This document shows positions 1 to 7,906 of a stretch of 64,000 nucleotides of DNA, in pieces; position 1 is the stretch's first letter, and each line of letters starts with the position of its first letter. The stretch is from JBBQSN01 sp963825505 (GTDB lineage Bacteria > Actinomycetota > Actinomycetes > Actinomycetales > CAWJMD01), in assembly GCA_963825505.1 (NCBI GenBank), contig CAWGTL010000006.1, forward strand, positions 58,341 through 122,340, in the 5' to 3' direction. The notes beneath the pieces are model-generated. The model was not told where the DNA came from. It did not search any database and saw only the letters and a program-made list of their open reading frames with translations. The position numbers and the translations under genes were made by a program.

Positions 1-864
1 GCCCGGGGGCTGATCCAGCACGCCCAGCGCCGCCCGTCCGTCGGCCGCTGGCGGGTGATGCTCGTCGAGGACGCCGACCGCCTGCACGAGCGGGCCGAGA
101 ACGCCCTGCTCAAGGCGATCGAGGAGCCTCCCGCCCGCACGATCTGGCTGCTGTGCGCGCCGAGCCCGGAGGACGTCCTGGTCACCATCCGGTCGCGGTG
201 CCGCCCGGTGCGCCTGCGGGTCCCGTCCGTCGCCGCCGTCGCCGCCCTGCTGGTCAAGCGCGGCGCCGATCCGGCGGTGGCCGCGTTCGCCGCGCGGGCC
301 GCGCAGAGCCACGTCGGGCGGGCCCAGCGCCTGGCCACCGACGACGACGCCCGGATCCGCCGCCGCGAGGTGCTCGACCTCGCCTTCGCCGTCCGCGGCG
401 TGGGCGACGCCGTCCTGCGGGCCGGCCAGCTGGTCGAGATCGCGAACGAGGAGGCGGGCGCCGCCACGGGCGACCGCGACGCGCGCGAGAAGTCGTCGCT
501 GCTGCGGGCGCTGGGGTACGAGGGCGAGAGCCGGCTGCCGCCGTCGATCCGGGCCCAGGTGCGCACCATGGAGGGCGAGCAGAAGAAGCGCGCCAACCGG
601 TTCAAGCGCGACGTCGTCGACCGCGCCCTGCTCGACCTGCTCTCGGTCTACCGCGACGTGCTGGTGGTGCAGCTCGGGGCCGACGTCGAGCTGGTCAACG
701 GCGCCGAGCGCGAACGGATCGTCCGGCTGGCCCGCGACGCCTCTCCGGAGGCGACCCTGCGACGGATGGACGCGATCGGCGAGGCGCGGCTGCGGATCGT
801 CACCAACGCCAGCCCGCTGATGGTGGTCGAGGCGATGGCCGTGCAGCTGGTGACCACCACGTGA
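1..864 (+). CDS. holB: DNA polymerase III subunit delta-prime, C-terminal part
   Basis: Open from the first base of the window, so the N-terminal AAA+ part lies upstream. Seen: a delta-prime type AAA+ segment with VEDADRL, NALLKAIEEPP and IRSRCR (sensor 1 and arginine-finger SRC region), followed by a helical collar domain. Delta-prime is the stator of the clamp loader that opens the sliding clamp on DNA; it lacks ATPase activity in known homologues. The IRSRCRP element separates it from plain AAA+ ATPases. The frame closes at TGA 862-864. Normal actinobacterial length is about 390-400 residues, so roughly 100 residues are missing by truncation at the window edge, not by decay. Confidence 0.93.
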   Translation, partial: ARGLIQHAQRRPSVGRWRVMLVEDADRLHERAENALLKAIEEPPARTIWLLCAPSPEDVLVTIRSRCRPVRLRVPSVAAVAALLVKRGADPAVAAFAARAAQSHVGRAQRLATDDDARIRRREVLDLAFAVRGVGDAVLRAGQLVEIANEEAGAATGDRDAREKSSLLRALGYEGESRLPPSIRAQVRTMEGEQKKRANRFKRDVVDRALLDLLSVYRDVLVVQLGADVELVNGAERERIVRLARDASPEATLRRMDAIGEARLRIVTNASPLMVVEAMAVQLVTTT

Positions 865-906
865 GCGCCACGTGAGACGGCCCCGCCGCACCGGCACGAC
901 CCGGGC

Positions 907-975
907 GTGAACCGCTCCACCCCGGCGGGCGGGGCGGCCGCGCTGCTGGTCATCGTCGCCACGCTCGGCGTCCTG
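907..975 (+). other. Orphaned lipoprotein signal peptide in the wrong frame
   Basis: From GTG 907 the frame reads a positively charged start and a hydrophobic stretch (AALLVIVATLGVLLG), which is a textbook export signal. The mature hydrolase that should follow is in the next frame, where codons 971-976 read Ser-Cys and then SVFAPDD. Joining the two would give a lipobox ahead of Cys at 974. I infer that this is the displaced 5-prime end of the hydrolase gene starting at 980, broken by an indel near 970-975. Confidence 0.6.
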
Positions 976-979
976 CTCG

Positions 980-2491
980 GTGTTCGCACCGGACGACCTG
1001 CCCGAGGCCGCCCCGGCAGCGCCGCCGACCCTGACCCTGCCGGACGGCCAGGAGCAGGCCACCGACCCGGCGTACGGGCGCTTCTACGGCCAGGAGCCGC
1101 AGTGGCGCCGGTGCGGCGAGGAGCCGCTGGAGTGCGCGGCTGTGCAGGTGCCGGTCGACTGGGACACCCCCGACGGCGACGTCATCGACCTGTCGCTGGC
1201 CCGGCACCGCGCCACCGGCGACCGGCAGGGGTCGCTCCTGCTGAACTTCGGCGGTCCCGGGGTCTCCGGGGTGCGCACCCTGGTCACCGTCGGCGGGGGG
1301 ATCGTCGGGTCGCGGGTCTCGGACGCCTACGACCTGGTGGCGTTCGACCCGCGCGGGGTCGGCCGCTCGGCACCGGTCGACTGCCTGAGCGACCGCGAGC
1401 TCGACGCCTGGCGGGCGAACGACACCACCGCGGACGTCGACGACGACCCGGCGGCCGCGGTGGCCGAGTCGCGCGTCACCGCAGCGCGGTTCGCGGCCGG
1501 CTGCGCGCGCTCCGCCGGTCCGCTGCTCGGCGAGATCGGCACCGTCTCCGCGGCGCGCGATCTCGACGTCGTCCGCGACGCCCTCGGCGAGGAGCGGGCC
1601 GACTACCTCGGCTACTCCTACGGCACCCTGCTCGGCGCCACCTACGCCGACCTGTTCCCGCAGCGGGTCGACCGGTTCGTCCTCGACGGCGCGCTCGACC
1701 CCGAGAGCTCGTACACCGACCTCGTCGGCGGTCAGGCGGCCGGCATCGAGATCGCCCTGCGGGCCTACGCCACCGCCTGCCTGGCCGGCGACGCCGGCGA
1801 CTGCCCGCTCTCGGGCGACGTCGAGCAAGCGGTCCAGCAGGCGGTCGGCGTGGTGGAGCGGGCCGACGACGAGCCGTTCCCCACCAGCGGTCGCGACGGC
1901 CGCACCGCCACGGTCGGCATCGCCTTCACCGGCGTCATCGCCCCGCTGTACGACGACCGGCAGTGGCCGGCCCTGTCCGAGGCGCTGGGCCGCGCGCTCC
2001 GGGACGACGACGGCACCGCCCTGCTCGACCTCGCCGACGGCTACGCCGACCGCGAGCCGTCCGGCCGGTACACCGACAACCTCGAGGAGGCCTTCCAGGC
2101 AGTGAGCTGCCTGGACTACCCGGTCGACGCCTCGCTGGAGGCGATGGAGCGCTCGGCCGCGCAGATCGAGGAGCAGGCGCCGCTGGTCGGCCCGCTGATG
2201 AGCTACGGGGAGGTGCTGTGCGGCGAGTGGCCGGTGCCGGCCGAGCGCACGCCTGGTCCGCTCGAGGCGGCCGGTACCCCGCCCGTGCTCGTCCTCGGCA
2301 CCACCAACGACCCCGCGACGCCGTACGCGTGGGCGCAGGCGCTGGCCGACCAGCTCGAGGCCGGCGTGCTCGTGACGTTCGACGGCGACGGGCACACCGC
2401 ATACGGCCGCGGCAGCCGCTGCGTCGACCACTCGGTCGAGGCGTGGCTGGTCGACGGCGCCGTCGTGGCCGACGGCACCCGTTGCGGCTGA
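980..2491 (+). CDS. Alpha/beta hydrolase, Tap (tripeptidyl aminopeptidase) family; 5-prime frameshift
   Basis: Seen: an N-terminal oxyanion segment GGPGVSG, DPRGVGRS, the nucleophile elbow GYSYG with Ser about residue 213 counted from GTG 980, and a Tap-type C-terminal lid and His region ending DGDGHTAYGRGSRC. This is the arrangement of the Streptomyces Tap/SlpD-E secreted peptidases, which release N-terminal tripeptides or act as cell-envelope esterases. GTG 980 is only the first start in this frame; no signal peptide follows it. The real N-terminus is probably the export signal at 907-975, one frame away, implying a 1-base gain or 2- or 5-base loss. The protein was presumably a lipoprotein facing the cell exterior. 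Whether the break is in the cell or in the assembly cannot be told here. Confidence 0.8.
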   Translation: MFAPDDLPEAAPAAPPTLTLPDGQEQATDPAYGRFYGQEPQWRRCGEEPLECAAVQVPVDWDTPDGDVIDLSLARHRATGDRQGSLLLNFGGPGVSGVRTLVTVGGGIVGSRVSDAYDLVAFDPRGVGRSAPVDCLSDRELDAWRANDTTADVDDDPAAAVAESRVTAARFAAGCARSAGPLLGEIGTVSAARDLDVVRDALGEERADYLGYSYGTLLGATYADLFPQRVDRFVLDGALDPESSYTDLVGGQAAGIEIALRAYATACLAGDAGDCPLSGDVEQAVQQAVGVVERADDEPFPTSGRDGRTATVGIAFTGVIAPLYDDRQWPALSEALGRALRDDDGTALLDLADGYADREPSGRYTDNLEEAFQAVSCLDYPVDASLEAMERSAAQIEEQAPLVGPLMSYGEVLCGEWPVPAERTPGPLEAAGTPPVLVLGTTNDPATPYAWAQALADQLEAGVLVTFDGDGHTAYGRGSRCVDHSVEAWLVDGAVVADGTRCG

Positions 2492-2498
2492 GGCTGTC

Positions 2499-2870
2499 TC
2501 AGACCTCCAGCACCGACAGCACGTTGCCGGCGGGGTCGGTGAACCAGGCGATGGGCGGCCCGTCGCCGCCGGCGATCCCGCGCTCGTCCTGCGTCATCCC
2601 GTCGTAGCGCTCGAACCGGACGCCACGCTCGACCAGAGCGTCGACGGCCGACCCCACGTCGGGCACCGGGAAGTTCAGGACGGTGAACGTGGCCGGCTGG
2701 TGCGCTTCGCCCTTGGGGTACACCAGCACCCGGTGGCCGCCGTGCAGCTCGAGCGTCAGCATCCCGTTCTCCTCGGTCACGTCCAGGCCGAGGACCTCGC
2801 TGTAGAACCGGTGGGCGGCGGGCACGTCGTCCACGGAGAACCCGCTGAAGGCGGGGGAGTCGTGCAGCAT
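2499..2870 (-). CDS. VOC family (glyoxalase/bleomycin resistance-like) protein
   Basis: A 123-residue protein with the paired beta-alpha-beta-beta-beta modules of the vicinal oxygen chelate fold: AFSGFSVDDVPAAHRFYSEVLGL at the start and WFTDPAGNVLSVLEV at the end. Such proteins bind a metal and act as isomerases, dioxygenases or drug-binding proteins; the substrate is not evident. I chose ATG 2870 because AAGGAG lies just upstream; a longer frame back to 2954 has no comparable ribosome site. It ends 8 bases from the convergent hydrolase gene. Confidence 0.82.
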   Translation of the reverse strand: MLHDSPAFSGFSVDDVPAAHRFYSEVLGLDVTEENGMLTLELHGGHRVLVYPKGEAHQPATFTVLNFPVPDVGSAVDALVERGVRFERYDGMTQDERGIAGGDGPPIAWFTDPAGNVLSVLEV

Positions 2871-2972
2871 CGGTGCGCTCCTTCTCGTCGGCGTCGGACT
2901 GACGTCGTGCTGTCGTCGGTCGCAGTGTGGACCCGTCACGTCGCCGGGCCTCATCGGTGACGCCCGGAGGTT

Positions 2973-3029
2973 CTCGGTTCGGGACCGTGGGGTCCTCGGT
3001 TCGGGACGGTCCGGACCGGTTGGTATGGT
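2973..3029 (+). promoter_or_regulatory. Candidate tRNA promoter with 13-bp direct repeat
   Basis: CTCGGTTCGGGAC occurs twice, at 2973-2985 and 2995-3007, exactly 22 bp (two helical turns) apart. TATGGT at 3024-3029 is a plausible -10 element about 33 bp before the tRNA. No clear -35 is seen, so the repeat may be the binding site that substitutes for it. Confidence 0.35.
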
Positions 3030-3061
3030 GGTCCGCGGTCACGGCCCCGGCCGTCGACCAC

Positions 3062-3135
3062 GCCGCCTTAGCTCAGTCGGCCAGAGCGATTCACTCGTAA
3101 TGAATAGGTCATCGGTTCGATTCCGATAGGCGGCT
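3062..3135 (+). tRNA. tRNA-Thr (anticodon CGT)
   Basis: A 74-nt cloverleaf. The acceptor arm 3062-3068 pairs with 3128-3134; the D arm contains AGCTCAGTCGG; the anticodon stem ATTCA/TGAAT encloses loop CTCGTAA, giving anticodon CGT, which reads ACG; the T arm ATCGG-TTCGATT-CCGAT is perfect. The discriminator is T3135 and CCA follows at 3136-3138, so the 3-prime end is genome-encoded. The lower-G+C islet starts immediately downstream, the usual position for integrated DNA. Confidence 0.95.
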
Positions 3136-3138
3136 CCA

Positions 3139-3517
3139 CGCACCACCGCAGGTCAGAGGCACCTTCGGTGCCAGTCAGGTTACGGACCCACCCGAACTAG
3201 TGCATGTCAACTGCCACCGGCCGACTGCACCGCGTGGAGCGGGGTGCAGGGCGGTGGAGTCCTGAGAGGTCGACCCCCGGGTTCGCGCTCGTCCTGGGGT
3301 GGGTGCGTGCCCCGAACGGTTCACATCGTCGCTGTAAGTCTCGGATCTCACCACCAGACCCAGCTCGTCGAGGCGGCAGAATGTCGTCACATCAGGGGTC
3401 GCGAAGGTAGCGTCAGGCACGTCGAGGTCTTCCTAGCTAGCCTTGAGCCTCTCAGGGATCTGTCATACGAACCCCCTCAAGCCATCGACCGCGGGCGGCT
3501 CGGGAGGAGAACGAAAC
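3139..3517. other. Gene-free spacer between tRNA-Thr and methyltransferase
   Basis: No credible coding sequence: the short open frames here lack ribosome sites and family features. Base composition is lower than the neighbourhood (one 60-base row, 3301-3360, counts 60% G+C). It holds a short hairpin at 3158-3172 and the AT-richer approach to the methyltransferase start. It may be the scar of an integration event next to the tRNA. Confidence 0.5.
3158..3172 (+). terminator. Short hairpin downstream of tRNA-Thr
   Basis: GGCACC-TTC-GGTGCC is a perfect 6-bp stem with a 3-base loop starting 23 bases after the tRNA discriminator. No T-run follows, so termination is only an inference. Confidence 0.4.
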
Positions 3518-4354
3518 ATGACCGCAGCCGGTGACAAGGTCCAAGACCACTACGCCAGCGAGGGCATCGCAGCCCGCATCCTCGCTGCGCTGAGGGCGGC
3601 AGGAGGCAGCGAGGCGGGCCCGATTACGCCCGACGCCCTCGCCCCACTCGACCACTTCCACGGCCGGGGGCTGAAGGCGACAAAGGAGATGGTAGCGCTC
3701 CTCGAACCCCGCTCCGGCGAGCACATCCTCGACATCGGCGGCGGGATCGGCGGACCGGCGCGGTGGACCGCGACGCACTTCGGTTGCCACGTGACCTCGC
3801 TCGACCTGACGCCCGAGTTCTGCCGCGCGGCGGAGGAGCTGAATGCCGCGACCGGCCTCTCGGATCGCGTGCGCGTGGTGGAGGGCAGCGCGACCGATCT
3901 GCCCTTCGAGGACGATGGGTTCGACCGAGCCTATTCCGAGAACGTGGCGATGAACATCGACGACAAGCGGCGCTTCTATGCCGAGACGCTTCGTGTGCTT
4001 CGCCCCGGCGCGGTGTTCGCATTCTCCCACTACGGAGCCGGGCCGAAAGGCGAGCCCGACTACCCGCTGCCCTGGGCGGCAGGGCCGGGCACGAGCTTCC
4101 TGTGTTCGCCCGGGGAGACACGGGAGCAAGTTCTCACCGCGGGGTTCGAGATCGTGATCTTCCGGGACAAGACGGAGGAGGTCCTGCCGGACTTGCGGGA
4201 GAACCGCCGGCGGTTGGAGGAACACGGGCTGCCGCCGCTGGGGCTGCAGACGCTCATGGGCGAGCGGATTGGGGAATCTCAGATCAACGCGGCCCGGAGT
4301 GCGGACGAGGGCCGTTTGAGCGTACTTGAGGCCCTCGTCCGCAAGCCGGCCTAG
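3518..4354 (+). CDS. Class I SAM-dependent methyltransferase (UbiE/sarcosine-dimethylglycine type)
   Basis: A 278-residue protein with a complete SAM fold: motif I ILDIGGGIGGPAR at about residues 72-84, an acidic SLDLTPEFC at the end of strand 2, DLPFEDDGFDRAY (motif II) and LRVLRPGAVFAFS (motif III). The N-terminal KVQDHYASEGIAARIL segment and overall length resemble glycine/sarcosine/dimethylglycine N-methyltransferases, but the substrate is not provable. The ATG at 3518 has GGGAGGAGA 6-7 bases before it. Composition is unlike the neighbours (60-base rows of 58%, 63% and 68% G+C), and it lies just after a tRNA, so I infer horizontal acquisition. Confidence 0.85.
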   Translation: MTAAGDKVQDHYASEGIAARILAALRAAGGSEAGPITPDALAPLDHFHGRGLKATKEMVALLEPRSGEHILDIGGGIGGPARWTATHFGCHVTSLDLTPEFCRAAEELNAATGLSDRVRVVEGSATDLPFEDDGFDRAYSENVAMNIDDKRRFYAETLRVLRPGAVFAFSHYGAGPKGEPDYPLPWAAGPGTSFLCSPGETREQVLTAGFEIVIFRDKTEEVLPDLRENRRRLEEHGLPPLGLQTLMGERIGESQINAARSADEGRLSVLEALVRKPA

Positions 4355-4358
4355 CTAG

Positions 4359-4556
4359 GTGGGGAGTGTCGGAGCTCCCATCCACCTCGCGACCGTCGAC
4401 GAAGCAGCCGGCAGCCACCTGCGGACCCTGATCGCGCTGAAGCCCGGCGCCCACTATGGCAACACCCTGCTCGGGTCGAAGGACCGAACCGCGGCGCTGC
4501 GGGCGGCCGACGCCCTGATCCTGGTGGCGCACAACCGGACCGGGCCCACCGCGTAG
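4359..4556 (+). pseudogene. C-terminal remnant of an unidentified helical protein (HEPN-like?)
   Basis: A 65-codon frame directly after an in-frame TAG (4356-4358), with no ribosome site. The end reads LIALKPGAHYGNTLLG then DRTAALRAADALI, an amphipathic helical pattern that reminds me of the last helices of HEPN-type proteins, where a Lys-x-x-Ala-x-Tyr motif precedes an Ala-rich helix. The N-terminal two thirds of such a protein are missing. I read it as the tail of a gene whose front was lost when the methyltransferase segment arrived. Family assignment is weak. Confidence 0.35.
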
Positions 4557-4858
4557 CGACTGCTCAGTCGATGGTGGGGTGCAGCGCCCCACGCACCCCA
4601 GCCTGCATCTGCTGCGGGGGCGTCGCATGCTGACGCCGTCTGGTTCGACACCGGGTGCGCCCTCGTCCAGGATCGTGCGGGTGTGCGGACGGACCGGGAT
4701 CAGCTCGGCCTGTGCGGACCCTGCGCCGTCGGCGTCGACCATGGCGTGCCGGGGTGGACACCACTGCATCGGCCGGAGACAACCCCTTCACTCGGCGGCT
4801 TCGAGGTATCAGAAACCATGGAGCAAGATAGTTCGAATTCCACAAGGTCCTGGCCGGG
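4557..4858. other. Gene-free junction of the tRNA islet with the chromosome
   Basis: Several overlapping open frames exist on both strands but none has a ribosome site or a recognisable domain. Toward the right the composition falls sharply: the row 4801-4860 counts 52% G+C, the lowest I noticed. GTTCGAATTCC near 4830 resembles a tRNA T-loop, but it does not copy the tRNA-Thr end and I do not call it an attachment site. Confidence 0.4.
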
Positions 4859-5344
4859 CTACCCGACCACCAGGTGCTGGTGACCGTCGAGTCCCTCGCG
4901 AGCCAGGTCGAGATGCCCCGCGTGGGTGGCCGTCTCCACCAGGAGCCGGAGCACGCACGCGCGGGCGTCGGGGAACGGTGGGAAGGGGAAGACCTCGGCA
5001 GGGGGCCACCAGGCCGGTGGTGCGTCGAGGTCCACCTCGGCGAGCACGGCGTCGACGTGGCCGGTCCAGTGCCGGTACCGCTCGACGGCCTGCGCGCCGG
5101 ACGTCACCGGCACCGCCCAGCCGTCCTGGACCAGACCGATGCACTCCTGGTCGCCACCGAGGATCGCGCCGCCCCAGAAGATCTCGTCGTCGTAGACGAG
5201 GTGGTTGAGCAGTTGGGCGATCGACCAGCCGGACGGCGCCACCGGACGCGTGAGGTCCCGCTCATTCAGCCCGTCGACGATGGCGAGGACGTGTGCGCGC
5301 TCGGCCTGCAGGTGCGCGAGGAGCCCGTCCCGTTCGCGAGTCAT
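4859..5344 (-). CDS. DinB/DUF664 family protein (mycothiol-transferase superfamily)
   Basis: A 161-residue four-helix protein: MTRERDGLLAHL opening, SGWSIAQLLNHLVYDDEI with the first metal-binding His, and ETATHAGHLDLAREGLDG with the C-terminal HxxxH-like pair. This is the DUF664/DinB pattern, whose characterised actinobacterial members are mycothiol- or bacillithiol-dependent transferases and isomerases with a divalent metal. No substrate can be read from context. The start ATG at 5344 matches family length. It is divergent from the nfeD gene. Confidence 0.8.
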   Translation of the reverse strand: MTRERDGLLAHLQAERAHVLAIVDGLNERDLTRPVAPSGWSIAQLLNHLVYDDEIFWGGAILGGDQECIGLVQDGWAVPVTSGAQAVERYRHWTGHVDAVLAEVDLDAPPAWWPPAEVFPFPPFPDARACVLRLLVETATHAGHLDLAREGLDGHQHLVVG

Positions 5345-5403
5345 CCGGGGACCATAGACCGGCCACCTACGATGGGTGGACGAGGCTCGGGGAGGAGCAC
5401 AGC

Positions 5404-5889
5404 GTGGAGTGGTTGCGAGAGACCCAGTGGCTGGCCTGGGTCGGCGGTGCGCTGGTGCTCGGCCTGATCGAGGTCGCGTCCCTCGACCTGGTCTTCATCA
5501 TGCTGAGCGCCGGTGCCCTCTCGGCCGCGCTCGCGGCCTTCCTCGGCGCCTCCTTCCCAGTGCAGGTGATCGTCTTCGTCATCACCTCCGCGGTGCTGCT
5601 GCTGGTCGCGCGGCCGGTGGCGCTGCGCAGGCTCAAGCCGGCCGGGGCGGAGCAGCGGACGGGGTCCGCGGCGCACGTCGGGCGCACGGCCGACGTGCTC
5701 GAAGCCGTCGACGCCAGGTCCGGCCTGGTCAAGCTCACCGGCGAGACCTGGAGCGCGCGCAGCGCCGACCCGGCTCGTTCGTTCGCCACCGGCGAGACCG
5801 TGCGGGTGGTGCGGATCGACGGCGCCACCGCGGTCGTCGACACCCACGACCCGCCCCACCCGAGCCACGAGCCCGAGGAGACGTCCTGA
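5404..5889 (+). CDS. NfeD-like membrane protein
   Basis: 161 residues with two or three N-terminal membrane segments (about residues 10-75: WLAWVGGALVLGLIEVASL, FIMLSAGALSAALAAFLG, IVFVITSAVLLLVA) and a soluble beta-barrel tail with GRTADVLEAVD, GLVKLTGETWSAR and VRVVRIDGATAVV, the OB-fold NfeD signature. GTG 5404 follows GGGAGGAG. It overlaps the SPFH gene by one base (TGATG). NfeD proteins partner with stomatin-like SPFH proteins in membrane microdomains and membrane quality control. Confidence 0.88.
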   Translation: MEWLRETQWLAWVGGALVLGLIEVASLDLVFIMLSAGALSAALAAFLGASFPVQVIVFVITSAVLLLVARPVALRRLKPAGAEQRTGSAAHVGRTADVLEAVDARSGLVKLTGETWSARSADPARSFATGETVRVVRIDGATAVVDTHDPPHPSHEPEETS

Positions 5890-7019
5890 TGGACTCGATC
5901 GCCCTGTACATCGTCCTGTTCCTGCTGATCGCCTTCACCGTGATGGCGCTGGTGCGGGCGGTCCGGATCGTCCCGCAGGCGACCGCGGTGATCGTGGAGC
6001 GCCTCGGCCGGTACTCGCGCACGCTCGACGCCGGCCTGCACTTCCTGATCCCGTTCATGGACCGGGCGCGCGCCAACGTCGACCTGCGTGAGCAGGTGGT
6101 GTCCTTCCCGCCGCAGCCGGTGATCACCTCGGACAACCTCGTCGTCAGCATCGACACCGTCATCTACTTCCAGCCGACCGACCCCAAGGCCGCGACCTAC
6201 GAGATCGCCAACTACATCACGGGCATCGAGCAGCTGACGGTGACCACGCTGCGCAACGTGATCGGGTCGCTCGACCTGGAGCAGACCCTCACCAGCCGCG
6301 ACCAGATCAACGGCCAGCTGCGCGGCGTGCTCGACGACGCCACCGGGCGCTGGGGGATCCGGGTGAACCGGGTCGAGCTCAAGGCGATCGACCCACCGGC
6401 GAGCGTCCAGGACTCGATGGAGAAGCAGATGCGCGCCGAGCGCGACCGGCGGGCGACGATCCTGCACGCCGAGGGGGTCAAGCAGGCGCAGATCCTCACC
6501 GCCGAAGGCGAGAAGCAGGCGGCGATCCTCACCGCGGAGGGCACCGCGCAAGCGGCGATCCTCAACGCCCAGGGCGAGTCACGGGCGATCCTGCAGGTCT
6601 TCGACGCGATCCACCGCGGCAACCCCGACTCCAAGCTGTTGGCCTACCAGTACCTGCAGATGCTGCCGCAGATCGCCCAGGGTGCCTCCAACAAGATGTG
6701 GATCATCCCGACCGAGCTCACCCAGGCCCTGCGTGGCATCGGCGCCGCGCTCGGGACCGACTCCCCGGACGGCACAGGGGGACTGGACCGCGCGCCAGCG
6801 GGGATCCGCGCCAACGAGCAGGGCGAGCCGTTCGACATCGAGATGCCGGAGTACAGCCTCGAGGACCCCGCGGAGGCGCTGAAGAAGGCCCGCGCCGAGG
6901 CGGCCGGCGCCACCGAGGAGGCCGAGCGCTCGCGCCTGACCCGGGGGCGCGGCGGCGTGGTCCCCGACCTCGGCAAGCCCACCGTCGCGGACGGACCGGA
7001 CGCCGACAGCGCCGGCTGA
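5889..7019 (+). CDS. SPFH/Band 7 (stomatin-prohibitin) family membrane protein
   Basis: 376 residues. An N-terminal membrane anchor (about residues 4-24, IALYIVLFLLIAFTVMALV) is followed by a Band 7 domain: VERLGRYSRTLDAGLHFLIPF, REQVVSFPPQPVIT and LKAIDPPASVQDSMEKQMRAERD. A coiled-coil region carries the repeated TAEGEKQAAIL motif (about residues 195-225), ending in YLQMLPQIAQ. Such proteins form large rings that scaffold membrane proteases and microdomains. The C-terminal 100 residues are acidic, low-complexity and probably disordered. Co-translation with NfeD is indicated by the overlapping stop/start. Confidence 0.92.
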   Translation: MDSIALYIVLFLLIAFTVMALVRAVRIVPQATAVIVERLGRYSRTLDAGLHFLIPFMDRARANVDLREQVVSFPPQPVITSDNLVVSIDTVIYFQPTDPKAATYEIANYITGIEQLTVTTLRNVIGSLDLEQTLTSRDQINGQLRGVLDDATGRWGIRVNRVELKAIDPPASVQDSMEKQMRAERDRRATILHAEGVKQAQILTAEGEKQAAILTAEGTAQAAILNAQGESRAILQVFDAIHRGNPDSKLLAYQYLQMLPQIAQGASNKMWIIPTELTQALRGIGAALGTDSPDGTGGLDRAPAGIRANEQGEPFDIEMPEYSLEDPAEALKKARAEAAGATEEAERSRLTRGRGGVVPDLGKPTVADGPDADSAG

Positions 7020-7055
7020 GCGGGCACACCGGTTGCGCTCCAGTACGTCCCGGGC

Positions 7056-7841
7056 TCAGCTCGCGTCGATGACCTCGAGGTCGCGCAGCGCGAACCGGCG
7101 GTGCTGCACGTGCTCGTTGAGCACCACCGACAGGCAGTGCCGCACGGTCACGGTCTCCGCCTGCTCGCCGGGCACGATCTGCGCGGTGCGCGGCTGGTCG
7201 AGCCCTGCGTCCTCGGCCGCAGCGAACGCCTCCTGGACGGCCTCCCACTGCCGCCGCAGGACGGGCACGACCTCCTCGAGCGCCACCTCGCGGTCGGGGT
7301 CGAGACCCATCGCGGGGAGCTGGTCGCGGTCGTGGTCGGTGGGCGGCACCCCGAGCGGGTCGAACGGCTGCTCCGACTCCGCGAGCATCCGGCCCACCCA
7401 GCAGTCGACCGCGAACACCAGGTGACGCAGCGTCTCGACGAAGGACCACTCACCCTCGACCCGCTCGCGCAGAACGGCTCCGGGCCGTGCCGACGCCTCG
7501 GCGAGGGTCTGGTCCCACAGGCCCTGCACCGTGGTCCACGCGGCACGCAGCTCGTCGGCGGTGCCGGCGTCGCGCACCTGCACCCGCTCGGGGAACCGAC
7601 GGTCGAGCTCCGCCGCGACGTAGCCCGAGACGTCGACGCCGTCGACGACGACCGAGCCGGCGGCGCCGTCGAAGCCGTCGACGCGCAGGTCGTCGACCAG
7701 CGAGCTGGTGATACGTGCTCCGCTGAGGTCGCAGTCGCGGAACACGGCGCCCGACAGGTCGCAGTAGTCGAACCTGGCGCCGCGGAACGCGCGGGTCGCC
7801 CGGTGCTGCTGGACCTGGTTCGTGCTCTTCTCGTCATCCAT
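7056..7841 (-). CDS. Pentapeptide-repeat/DinB fusion protein
   Basis: 261 residues. The first about 60 residues contain pentapeptide-like repeats (FRGARFDYCDLSGAVFRDC, DLSGARI), the next about 180 a DinB four-helix bundle (LWDQTLAEASARPG, EWSFVETLRHLVFAVDCWV with the metal-site His, HCLSVVLNEHVQHRRFALRDL at the end). DinB proteins bind a metal and often a small thiol; the repeat domain probably mediates contact with a partner. ATG 7841 gives the expected N-terminus. The gene is convergent with the SPFH gene. Function unknown. Confidence 0.78.
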   Translation of the reverse strand: MDDEKSTNQVQQHRATRAFRGARFDYCDLSGAVFRDCDLSGARITSSLVDDLRVDGFDGAAGSVVVDGVDVSGYVAAELDRRFPERVQVRDAGTADELRAAWTTVQGLWDQTLAEASARPGAVLRERVEGEWSFVETLRHLVFAVDCWVGRMLAESEQPFDPLGVPPTDHDRDQLPAMGLDPDREVALEEVVPVLRRQWEAVQEAFAAAEDAGLDQPRTAQIVPGEQAETVTVRHCLSVVLNEHVQHRRFALRDLEVIDAS

Positions 7842-7906
7842 GCGGGCGACCGTAGCGGTGCTCCCGGACGCTGCCGGGCCGGGAACGGCGGGCGATCGGG
7901 GAGGGG

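Noticed and set aside
907..2607. The full-length frame starting at 907 as one protein
   Set aside because: Beyond about codon 24 it is Arg/Ala-rich shadow sequence; the hydrolase is in the next frame.
4828..4840. GTTCGAATTCC as a tRNA 3-prime-end copy (attachment site)
   Set aside because: It matches the general T-loop only and not the tRNA-Thr stem bases, so it is not a duplicated tRNA end.
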